From an uncultured Oscillospiraceae bacterium (lineage in GTDB: Bacteria > Bacillota > Clostridia > Oscillospirales > Ruminococcaceae): a stretch of 8,691 nucleotides of DNA. Positions 1-5,015 of this stretch are shown in pieces (within the stretch, counting starts at the first letter, position 1; every line of letters starts with the position of its first letter). Under the pieces are notes generated by a model. The model saw only the letters and a list, made by a program, of their open reading frames with translations. It was not told the DNA's origin and made no database searches. Location: the NCBI GenBank assembly GCA_934527255.1, contig CAKTAM010000080.1, positions 1-8,691 of the forward strand. Reading direction: 5' to 3'. A program made the translations under genes and the position numbers.

Positions 1-397
1 GGTCAAGGACAGCCGCCACCGTACCCGCGCCTTGGTGGCGGAGGGCGGTGAGCTGGCGCTGAACCTGAATCAGGGCGTGTTTGCGTTTGTTACCCACATA
101 CAGGATGAGGTGCACCGCTTTGCCATCAGCTACCAGCGGGAAAAGGCCAAAAAGAAGACCTTTTCCTCCACGCTGACCCGCATTGAGCATGTCGGCCCCA
201 GCACGGCAAAGGCGCTGCTGGCGCATTTCAAAACGGTGGGGGCCGTGGCATCGGCCGACCGTGCGGCGCTTTCCGGGGTGAAGGGCGTCAGCCGCACGGC
301 AGCCGAAGCCGTGTATGCGCATTTTCACCCGGAGAAAACGGCCGCCGCTGTCGGAGAGCCTGCGGTGACAAAGGCCGAAGCGCCGCCCGCACCCTGA
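1..397 (+). CDS. uvrC: UvrC, C-terminal part (excinuclease ABC subunit C), 5' end outside window
   Basis: UvrC is the nuclease of the UvrABC nucleotide excision repair complex and cuts on both sides of a DNA lesion. Only the last 131 codons are present; the first complete codon starts at base 2. The opening residues VKDSRHRTR match the end of the UvrC C-terminal endonuclease domain, whose KDxxHRT motif carries a conserved active-site histidine (codon 17-19). The HRFAISYQR stretch that follows is also typical of UvrC. The segment from about base 180 to 340 (IEHVGPSTAKALLAHF, then LSGVKGVSRTAAEAVYAHF) is the tandem helix-hairpin-helix DNA-binding module. An Ala/Pro-rich tail of about 20 residues follows and is probably disordered. 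The stop is TGA at 395-397. No gene follows on this strand, so uvrC is the last gene of its transcript. The family assignment is secure. Confidence 0.95.
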   Translation, partial: VKDSRHRTRALVAEGGELALNLNQGVFAFVTHIQDEVHRFAISYQREKAKKKTFSSTLTRIEHVGPSTAKALLAHFKTVGAVASADRAALSGVKGVSRTAAEAVYAHFHPEKTAAAVGEPAVTKAEAPPAP

Positions 398-418
398 ACC
401 TCTTCTTCACGGTGTGCG

Positions 419-479
419 GCCGCCGCATTGCCGCAGGCGGCTTCTGGGGGGCTTGACCGCCCCTGTGCCGCCGCTTTTT
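419..479 (+). terminator. Possible uvrC terminator (GC-rich hairpins ending in T5)
   Basis: GCCGCC (419-424) can pair with GGCGGC (436-441). Alternatively GGCGGC (436-441) pairs with GCCGCC (467-472), enclosing a GGGG/CCCC pairing. The second fold is followed by GC and then TTTTT (475-479), as in an intrinsic terminator, and it lies 40-80 bases after the uvrC stop. The inner part of the stem is irregular, so this is a weaker candidate than the one at 554-606. Confidence 0.4.
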
Positions 480-494
480 ATGCCGGTACGCATA

Positions 495-529
495 GGCGGC
501 CGACAGATACGGCCGCCGCGCTTTTGCGC
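495..529. repeat. Pair of perfect GC-rich inverted repeats
   Basis: GGCGGCCG (495-502) and CGGCCGCC (510-517) form a perfect 8-base stem around a 7-base loop. Directly next to it GCGC-TTTT-GCGC (518-529) forms a small second hairpin. Neither is followed by a T-run on either strand. They belong to a chain of hairpins filling the gap after uvrC. They could be a REP-like intergenic palindrome or a 3'-end stabiliser; the sequence does not decide between these. Confidence 0.5.
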
Positions 530-553
530 CGCCTTGGCGCGGATACGGTCAGT

Positions 554-606
554 AAAAAAATTCCCTCTGTGCGAAGCCTGTTCGGCTTCTGCACAGGGGG
601 AATTTT
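554..606. terminator. Two-way intrinsic terminator between convergent genes
   Basis: A stem of about 22 base pairs runs from 557-578 to 584-606 with a 5-base loop (579-583). It contains one bulged T (590) and one G-T pair (566/597). The inner arm is GAAGCC/GGCTTC. On the plus strand it ends in TTTT (603-606). On the minus strand the A7 run at 554-560 becomes a U7 run. It lies between uvrC (plus) and the DUF4091 gene (minus) and is well placed to stop transcription from both sides. Confidence 0.85.
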
Positions 607-633
607 GTCAGCGGCATTTTTTGCCGCGGCCTG

Positions 634-666
634 AGCCTTTTGCAGACAGAGGCAAAGGGGCTTTTT
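634..666 (+). terminator. Possible second plus-strand terminator
   Basis: AGCCTTTTGC (634-643) pairs with GCAAAGGGGCT (652-662), with one bulged G and one T-G pair, around an 8-base loop, and is followed by T5 (662-666). It would catch plus-strand transcripts that pass the terminator at 554-606. The 10-base direct repeat TTTTGCAGAC (638-647 and 663-672) overlaps it. A small hairpin GCGGCA/TGCCGC (611-627) sits just before it. Confidence 0.4.
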
Positions 667-702
667 GCAGACGGCGCCGGGCGGAAAGGCTTTCGGGGCG
701 GC

Positions 703-2370
703 TTATTTCCCGGCCAGGGCGGCGGCCACGGCGCGGCGCAGACGGGTGAAATAGGCGGGGTCGGTCGGGTAATGCTTCATGGTCAGCTCGCCGCCCTCCC
801 AGCAGCGCTGCAGCAGTGCCAGCACGGCCGGGCGGCCAAGGCGCTGCTCGGCCAGCTGCAGCAGGCGCAGATCCTGCATGGCCTCGCGCAGCACGGCGGC
901 GCGCAGGCTTTCCCAGGCCGTGCCGTCGGGCGCGGGGTACACCAGAAACGGATCGCCTGCGGGCCAGGTGCCCAGACCGTCGGCGTTGCGCCACGGGTCT
1001 ACGCGGCAGGTGGAGTGTACACCGTTATAAAAGTTGAAGCCCCACTGCAGAAATCCGGCCAGCCGGTAGCGATACAGCAGCACGCCGAGAATGCGGTTTC
1101 GGGCCGACGGCATGGCCAGAAAACGGTTTGGTACATCCGTGTGCTGGCCGCAGCAGTAATACGTCCACAGCCCGGGCACCTCGGCCTCTATGAAGGGCTC
1201 CAGATGCTCCTCGCTGACAATGGGCGTGCGGATGTAGCCCTTTTCGTACAAACGGAAGCTGGAAAGCGCGTCGATGACATGGCAGCCCTCCAGCAGCGGG
1301 GCCACGGTGCAGCGGGCGGCATTCCACTGCTCCATGTTCTCCTCGCTTGGCTCGTCCGAGATGTGAAACCAGCTGTGCTCCAGCATGCCGCACCCGGCCA
1401 GATGCTCCTTCAGCTGCGGCAGAAACGCCTGCAGAAACACGGTATATTCGCCGCCGACGGCAGGGGTATCCCAGCCGAAAAGACGCTTCTCCACGCCGTC
1501 CACGGTGGCAATCACCTTGGGTGCGGCAGCCGCGCCCCATTGGGTAAACAGATGGCACAGCTCCAGCTCGGTGATACCGTGCTTCCGGCACAGGCGGATC
1601 CAGTGATCCAGCCGCTCAAAGCCAAAGCGGTAAACGCCGTTTTCGCGTGTGACGTCCACCAGCTGGGTCGTGGTGCGTTCGCCGCCGACCCAGGTATCCA
1701 GCGCGGGGGTAAACAGCGGTGTCAGCAGCATGTTGATGCCGACATCGGCCGCGGCGGCCATAAAGTTTTCGACAATTTCCCAATGCTTCCGGCTCCACAC
1801 CGGCACATGGTAATAATCCGCCAGGCAGTCCGCATGGAACCACTCGGTGTGATACAGCGTCTGCGCAGGCAGCGCGTCCGGCTGAACGCACAGCGTCAGC
1901 ACAAAACGGGCGGCGGTGCGCTGCAGCCCGTCCGTTAGCTCAACGGTCAGCGGCTGTTCCCCGGCCGGTACGTCGGCCGAAAGGACAAGGTCGCACCACA
2001 CGCTGCCCCACTGGCTGCCCACGCAGCGCAGCACGGCAGGCTCGCCCGGCGCAAACGGCGTCAGCGGGTCGGGCAGCATGGCGGCCGTATGGGTCAGATA
2101 ATTGCCGTCCACGCCGTCATAGGCCGCCAGCAGCACCGGCTCCAGCTCCACCCGGCGCACCCGCACCCGGTCGGCCAGCGGGCCCAAAAACCGCAGCGTC
2201 AGCGCTTCGCCGCTGCCGACGGTATCGTGCATTGCCCGCGCGGCCAGCTGAAACGAAACCGTTTCACCGCCAAAAACCGTCAGCCGTGTATCCGCCATTG
2301 GGCGGGGACGGGCGTTCGGCAGTACCTTTTCCAGACTGTCTGTCAAAATCACCTCAAAATCAGCCATCAT
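703..2370 (-). CDS. DUF4091 domain protein, probably a glycoside-hydrolase-like enzyme
   Basis: A 555-residue protein with no signal peptide or membrane segment, so probably cytoplasmic. An N-terminal beta-rich part (about 1-165) starts with FEVILTDSLEKVLP and includes GGETVSFQLAAR, as in the leading beta domain of this family. The middle (about 170-390) looks like a TIM-barrel core with HISDEP at 336-341; Asp339 and Glu340 are the obvious candidate acidic catalytic residues. The DUF4091 segment lies at about 395-480, with LWTYYCCG (401-408) and GFLQWGFNFY (439-448). DUF4091 proteins are thought to be carbohydrate-active, but the substrate is unknown to me. An AGGAG (complement of 2376-2380) stands 5 bases before the first ATG and 8 before the second (2365-2367), so either may be used. 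The gene follows the 98-residue gene after 33 bases and is probably co-transcribed with it. A two-way terminator lies downstream. The family call is firm; the enzymatic role is inference. Confidence 0.85.
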   Translation of the reverse strand: MMADFEVILTDSLEKVLPNARPRPMADTRLTVFGGETVSFQLAARAMHDTVGSGEALTLRFLGPLADRVRVRRVELEPVLLAAYDGVDGNYLTHTAAMLPDPLTPFAPGEPAVLRCVGSQWGSVWCDLVLSADVPAGEQPLTVELTDGLQRTAARFVLTLCVQPDALPAQTLYHTEWFHADCLADYYHVPVWSRKHWEIVENFMAAAADVGINMLLTPLFTPALDTWVGGERTTTQLVDVTRENGVYRFGFERLDHWIRLCRKHGITELELCHLFTQWGAAAAPKVIATVDGVEKRLFGWDTPAVGGEYTVFLQAFLPQLKEHLAGCGMLEHSWFHISDEPSEENMEQWNAARCTVAPLLEGCHVIDALSSFRLYEKGYIRTPIVSEEHLEPFIEAEVPGLWTYYCCGQHTDVPNRFLAMPSARNRILGVLLYRYRLAGFLQWGFNFYNGVHSTCRVDPWRNADGLGTWPAGDPFLVYPAPDGTAWESLRAAVLREAMQDLRLLQLAEQRLGRPAVLALLQRCWEGGELTMKHYPTDPAYFTRLRRAVAAALAGK

Positions 2371-2403
2371 CCATTCTCCTTTTTTCTTTTCCGTTTTGTA
2401 AAA

Positions 2404-2700
2404 TCAGGTGCGCGGCTTGACGTAATGCCGCAGCCAGCGCTCCTCCTGCTCGGTGTATTGGCTGCGCACCCAGTCGCAGGCTGCGGCCAGCCCCTCCTCT
2501 GTCAAGGGGAAATCCGCCGTGATGCGGCTTTCCGGGTCTGAAGCGTCAAAGCAAAGCGGCTCCTCCCAAACCCAGGCGCGCAGCAGACGGTCGCCCTCCT
2601 CGGGCTGTACGGCGCACAGCCGCATGCGCATTCCGCAGTGATCGCCGGTAAAAATGTTCTTTTTCTGAAAATACAGCAGACGGGGAAAGGCGTTCAGCAT
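2404..2700 (-). CDS. Small protein of unknown function, 98 residues
   Basis: I do not recognise a family. The product is soluble and acidic in its middle, with no signal peptide or membrane segment. Visible features are a basic aromatic start (FPRLLYFQKKN, residues 5-15), DHCGMRMRLCAV (20-31), a WVWEEPLCFD core (43-52) and a C-terminal helix rich in Trp, Glu and Arg (about 68-92). Three cysteines (22, 29, 50) do not form an evident metal motif. It looks like a real gene: AAAAGGAG stands 8 bases before the ATG, a promoter-like sequence lies 90-125 bases upstream, and it is the first gene of a unit with the DUF4091 gene 33 bases downstream. The pairing suggests a job connected with that protein, but nothing in the sequence shows it. 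Confidence 0.7.
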   Translation of the reverse strand: MLNAFPRLLYFQKKNIFTGDHCGMRMRLCAVQPEEGDRLLRAWVWEEPLCFDASDPESRITADFPLTEEGLAAACDWVRSQYTEQEERWLRHYVKPRT

Positions 2701-2729
2701 GAAAACAGCTCCTTTTTCAAAATGAAAAC

Positions 2730-2788
2730 GGCGTTCGCGGCCGTCGGTGAAAGGCCAACGGAGCGGCCGCTGCGGTCAGAACAACGCC
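2730..2788 (-). promoter_or_regulatory. Long hairpin in the 5' leader of the minus-strand unit
   Basis: The leader between the predicted start of transcription (about 2791) and the gene start (2700) is almost one folded unit. GGCGTT (2730-2735) pairs with AACGCC (2783-2788), GCGGCCG (2737-2743) pairs perfectly with CGGCCGC (2764-2770), and CCGTCGG (2741-2747) can instead pair with CCAACGG (2755-2761). The last two overlap by three bases and so compete in part. The Shine-Dalgarno sequence lies outside the fold. It is GC-rich within an AT-rich promoter region. It may protect the 5' end of the mRNA or act as a switch. Confidence 0.5.
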
Positions 2789-2797
2789 AGCCAGTTC

Positions 2798-2826
2798 AGT
2801 ATACTCTATTTGCTCAAAAATCACAA
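2798..2826 (-). promoter_or_regulatory. Predicted promoter for the 98-residue/DUF4091 unit
   Basis: Read on the minus strand, TTGTGA (complement of 2821-2826, 4 of 6 matches to the -35 consensus) is followed by a 17-base spacer and TATACT (complement of 2798-2803, 5 of 6 to the -10 consensus). The predicted start of transcription is near 2791, giving a leader of about 90 bases. Confidence 0.55.
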
Positions 2827-2862
2827 TGCAGAAAGAGTCGGCTTTTTTGCCTTTTTGCCGCC

Positions 2863-2876
2863 GAAAAAATTTTTTC
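2863..2876. other. A6T6 palindrome between the divergent promoters
   Basis: The 14-base palindrome G-A6-T6-C lies about 20 bases upstream of the plus-strand -35 box. Phased A-tracts of this kind bend DNA and can act as an UP-element for RNA polymerase. Function is inferred from position only. Confidence 0.3.
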
Positions 2877-2890
2877 TGACAAATTCCTTA

Positions 2891-2929
2891 TATCACTTGA
2901 CTTTAGCACGATAAAGTGATAAAGTGATA
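2891..2929. promoter_or_regulatory. Operator-like repeats at the regulator promoter
   Basis: AAGTGATA occurs twice in direct tandem (2914-2921 and 2922-2929), and its exact inverted complement TATCACTT lies at 2891-2898. The three 8-base copies cover the -35 box, spacer and -10 region of the promoter of the TrpR-family gene that starts at 2969. Such placement is typical of a repressor site, and self-regulation by that protein is the simplest reading. The protein-site link is inference. Confidence 0.5.
2897..2925 (+). promoter_or_regulatory. Predicted promoter of the regulator/amino acid transporter operon
   Basis: TTGACT (2897-2902, 5 of 6) is followed by a 17-base spacer and TAAAGT (2920-2925, 4 of 6). 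The predicted start of transcription is near 2932, giving a leader of about 37 bases before the ATG at 2969. It overlaps the operator-like repeats. Confidence 0.5.
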
Positions 2930-2968
2930 AAGCAATGAAGCGAAAACGACAGAAAAGGGGGAGTCGCC

Positions 2969-3289
2969 ATGGCGGGCTTTCATTCCGAGGAAACTGACCA
3001 TCTGTTCCGTGCGCTGCTGTCACTGCGCACGGAGGAGGAGTGCTGCGCATTCTTTGAGGATATCTGCACCATACGCGAGCTGCGCGAAATGTCACAGCGG
3101 TTGGAGGTGGCGCGGCAGCTGAGGGCCGGGCGGCTCTACAGCGAAATTGCCGCTGCAACAGGGGCAAGCACGGCGACCATCAGCCGGGTCAACCGCTGCC
3201 TCAGTTACGGTGCGGGCGGCTACACATTGGCGCTGCAGCGGCTGGAGGAGACCGAAAAAGCGGCCGATGCCGACAAAGAAGAAAAATAA
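2969..3289 (+). CDS. TrpR-family transcriptional regulator, YerC/YecD type
   Basis: A 106-residue DNA-binding protein of the TrpR superfamily, YerC/YecD branch, which is common in Firmicutes. The typical run is DICTIRELREMSQRLEVARQ (31-50), followed by the helix-turn-helix at about 57-78 (YSEIAAATGASTATISRVN) and the family's LSYGAGGY (78-85). Aligned by eye to E. coli TrpR, the two tryptophan-pocket arginines (Arg54 and Arg84) correspond to Arg44 and Arg73, while TrpR Gly85 is Val74. The ligand may therefore be related to tryptophan but is not settled. The Lys/Glu-rich tail (from about 91) is probably flexible. The start is set by GGGGGAG at 2957-2963, 5 bases before the ATG. It heads an operon with an amino acid ABC transporter 111 bases downstream, and repeats over its promoter suggest self-repression. 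The family call is firm; the regulon is inference. Confidence 0.9.
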   Translation: MAGFHSEETDHLFRALLSLRTEEECCAFFEDICTIRELREMSQRLEVARQLRAGRLYSEIAAATGASTATISRVNRCLSYGAGGYTLALQRLEETEKAADADKEEK

Positions 3290-3349
3290 GAAAAGCAACG
3301 CGGCGGGCACGGCAGGGGAAAGGCCGGGCCCGGGCACACAGAGAACGGC

Positions 3350-3370
3350 GGCGGGCAAAGCATTGCCGCC
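3350..3370 (+). other. Hairpin in the gap before the binding-protein gene
   Basis: GGCGG (3350-3354) and CAA (3356-3358) pair with TTGCCGCC (3363-3370), leaving one bulged G and a 4-base loop. An A-rich stretch follows rather than a T-run, so it is not an intrinsic terminator on the plus strand. It ends about 17 bases before the Shine-Dalgarno of the next gene and may serve as a 5' barrier after RNA processing. No separate promoter is evident in 3290-3400. Confidence 0.4.
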
Positions 3371-3400
3371 CCAAAAGAAAAAATAAGAGGGGAAACAAAT

Positions 3401-4192
3401 ATGAAGAAGCTTTGGAAAGTATGCCTGACGGCGCTGTTGGCGCTGACATTAACGGCGGCACTGACGGCCTGCGGAAAGAAAGAGACCACGGCCAGCGACC
3501 TGCAGAGCATTCAGCAAAAGGGAACGCTGATCGTCGGCATTACCGATTATGAGCCGATGGATTACCGCGGTGAGGATGGCGAATGGACCGGCTTTGACGC
3601 CGAATTTGCCCGCGCCGTGGCTGCCGAGTTGGGTGTGGAAGCACAGTTTGTTGAAATTGAGTGGGACAACAAATTTTATGAGCTGGAATCGGGTGCGATC
3701 GACTGCATCTGGAACGGCATGACCATCACCGACGAGGCGCTGGCAAATGCCTCGGTCTCGGATGCGTATGTGGTCAATGCACAGGTCGTGGTGATGGAAA
3801 AGGCGCGGCTGGAGCAATATCCTGACACGGCCTCGCTGGCTGGGCTGACCTTTGCGGTCGAGGCGGGCAGCGCCGGAGAAGCGGCCCTGCAGGAGGCGGG
3901 GCTGGATACCTATACGGCGGTCTCCACACAGGCGGATGCGCTGATGGAGGTCGCTTCCGGCAGCGCGGATGCCTGCGTGCTGGATATTACCATGGCGCAG
4001 GCCATGACCGGCGAGGGCACCAGCTATGCGTTGCTGGACTATCAGCTGAAAATGACCAGTGAGGAATACGGTATCTCGTTCCGTAAGGGGTCGGATCTGA
4101 CGGCAAAGGTCAACGATCTGATGGCGCAGATGCGGCAGGACGGCCGCCTGCAGTCACTGGCCGAAAAATACGGTCTGACGCTGGCGGATTGA
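3401..4192 (+). CDS. Amino acid ABC transporter substrate-binding lipoprotein
   Basis: A 263-residue family 3 solute-binding protein that captures a polar amino acid or similar ligand outside the membrane and hands it to the permease encoded next. Residues 1-24 are a lipoprotein signal peptide: Lys2/Lys3, a hydrophobic core, and lipobox LTAC (21-24) with Cys24 as the lipid anchor. The mature fold is a two-lobed Venus flytrap: GTLIVGITDYEPMDY (41-55), GFDAEFARAVAAELG (64-78), WNGMTIT (104-110), VEAGSAGEAAL (153-163) and LDITMAQAM (194-202). Asp49 and Asp195 match ligand contacts Asp10 and Asp157 of E. coli GlnH. Ala113 stands where most members have the carboxylate-binding Arg (Arg75 in GlnH), and Glu154 is in place of Lys115. 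GAGGGG (3387-3392) is 8 bases before the ATG. Two strong hairpins follow the stop. The ligand is not predictable. Confidence 0.92.
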   Translation: MKKLWKVCLTALLALTLTAALTACGKKETTASDLQSIQQKGTLIVGITDYEPMDYRGEDGEWTGFDAEFARAVAAELGVEAQFVEIEWDNKFYELESGAIDCIWNGMTITDEALANASVSDAYVVNAQVVVMEKARLEQYPDTASLAGLTFAVEAGSAGEAALQEAGLDTYTAVSTQADALMEVASGSADACVLDITMAQAMTGEGTSYALLDYQLKMTSEEYGISFRKGSDLTAKVNDLMAQMRQDGRLQSLAEKYGLTLAD

Positions 4193-4254
4193 GCGGCGGC
4201 GCAGCCGCTCCTGCCGCACCGGCGGGCACGGTGTAAAACGCCTTGCCTGCCGGT
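4191..4254 (+). promoter_or_regulatory. Tandem RNA hairpins between lipoprotein and permease genes
   Basis: Hairpin 1: GAGCGGC (4191-4197) pairs with GCCGCTC (4204-4210) around a 6-base loop and overlaps the stop codon at 4190-4192. Hairpin 2: 4218-4228 pairs with 4244-4254 (11 pairs, one G-T), then after one mismatch 4230-4233 pairs with 4239-4242, around a TAAAA loop; 15 pairs in all. Neither is followed by a T-run. Hairpins at this place in binding-protein operons usually protect the upstream mRNA from 3' exonucleases, so the binding protein is made in excess over the membrane parts. Confidence 0.7.
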
Positions 4255-4281
4255 ATGGTCGGGGTGCAGAGGGAGGATGCC

Positions 4282-4980
4282 ATGTTTCTTTCCGTGACGG
4301 AGGATCTGCTGCTGGGCTTTGGCTCAACGCTGAAAATTTTTGCGCTGACCCTGCTGGGGGCGCTGCCGTTGGGGCTGCTCATCTGCTTTGGCTCTATGAG
4401 CCGCGTTTGGCCGCTGCGCTGGCTGTGCCGCGTTTTTGTCTGGATCATCCGCGGTACGCCGCTGATGCTGCAGCTGATCGTGGTATATTACGGCCCGGGC
4501 CTGCTGGGCAAATGGGCGCTGGCACAGACGGCCCAGCCCGGGGCAGGCTGGCTGCTGCAGTGGCTGTCCGGCTGGACGGTGATGGATCGTTTCGGTGCGG
4601 TGCTGGCCGCGTTCATCATCAACTACGCCTGCTATTTTTCCGAGATCTACCGCGGCGGGCTGGAAAGCATTCCCCGCGGACAGTATGAGGCCGGTCAGGT
4701 GCTTGGCATGACCCGCGGGCAGATCTTCACCCGCGTGGTGCTGCTGCAGGTGATACGGCGCATTGTGCCGCCCATGGGCAACGAGATCATCACATTGGTC
4801 AAGGATACGTCGCTGGCGCGGGTCATTGCCGTGTACGAGATCATCTGGACGGCACAGTCCTACATCAAGCGCGACGGTCTGCTGTGGCCGCTGCTGTATA
4901 CAGGCGTGTTTTATCTGGCGTTCAGCGGGCTGCTGACGCTGCTGTTTCAGCGGGTGGAAAAGCGCCTTGCGCGCTGGTGA
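4282..4980 (+). CDS. Amino acid ABC transporter permease, HisM/GlnP type
   Basis: A 232-residue inner-membrane protein that forms the channel of the amino acid importer, probably as a homodimer because it is the only permease gene in this operon. Hydrophobic segments are visible at about 10-37, 45-72, 100-122, 165-190 and 200-225. RGTPLMLQL at about 57-65 is the signature of polar amino acid permeases. The cytoplasmic EAA loop that docks the ATPase starts at Glu136 (EAGQVLGMTRGQIFTRV). NEIITLVKDTSLA near 170-182 is also typical. I start it at the ATG at 4282 because GGGAGG (4271-4276) lies 5 bases before it. An in-frame TTG at 4243 falls inside a strong hairpin and has no ribosome binding site. 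The ATPase gene follows after 35 bases. Confidence 0.93.
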   Translation: MFLSVTEDLLLGFGSTLKIFALTLLGALPLGLLICFGSMSRVWPLRWLCRVFVWIIRGTPLMLQLIVVYYGPGLLGKWALAQTAQPGAGWLLQWLSGWTVMDRFGAVLAAFIINYACYFSEIYRGGLESIPRGQYEAGQVLGMTRGQIFTRVVLLQVIRRIVPPMGNEIITLVKDTSLARVIAVYEIIWTAQSYIKRDGLLWPLLYTGVFYLAFSGLLTLLFQRVEKRLARW

Positions 4981-5015
4981 ACGCCCGTGATCCACGTTGG
5001 AAAAGGAGAAAGACC

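Noticed and set aside
638..672. The 10-base direct repeat TTTTGCAGAC as part of a repeat array or attachment site
   Set aside because: There are only two copies, 25 bases apart and overlapping a terminator-like hairpin; nothing mobile lies nearby.
414..749. A 111-codon plus-strand frame in the gap after uvrC
   Set aside because: Arg/Pro-rich product, no ribosome binding site, and it runs through the hairpin chain and the clear two-way terminator at 554-606.
640..1938. A 432-codon open frame on the plus strand, antisense to the DUF4091 gene
   Set aside because: Its product is low-complexity Gln/Gly/Ala/His-rich with no recognisable motif, it lacks a ribosome binding site, and it lies opposite a gene with clear family motifs. 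Long shadow frames are common in GC-rich DNA.
2638..2919. A 93-codon plus-strand frame in the divergent promoter region
   Set aside because: It overlaps the start of the 98-residue gene and the predicted minus-strand promoter, has no recognisable motif and no good ribosome binding site.
4218..4254. The 15-pair hairpin read as an intrinsic terminator
   Set aside because: No T-run follows on the plus strand, and the permease and ATPase genes downstream have no other evident promoter.
4884..5015. A longer ATPase reading that starts inside the permease gene
   Set aside because: The extra 44 residues do not resemble the family, and a clear AAAGGAG with proper spacing marks the ATG at 5016.
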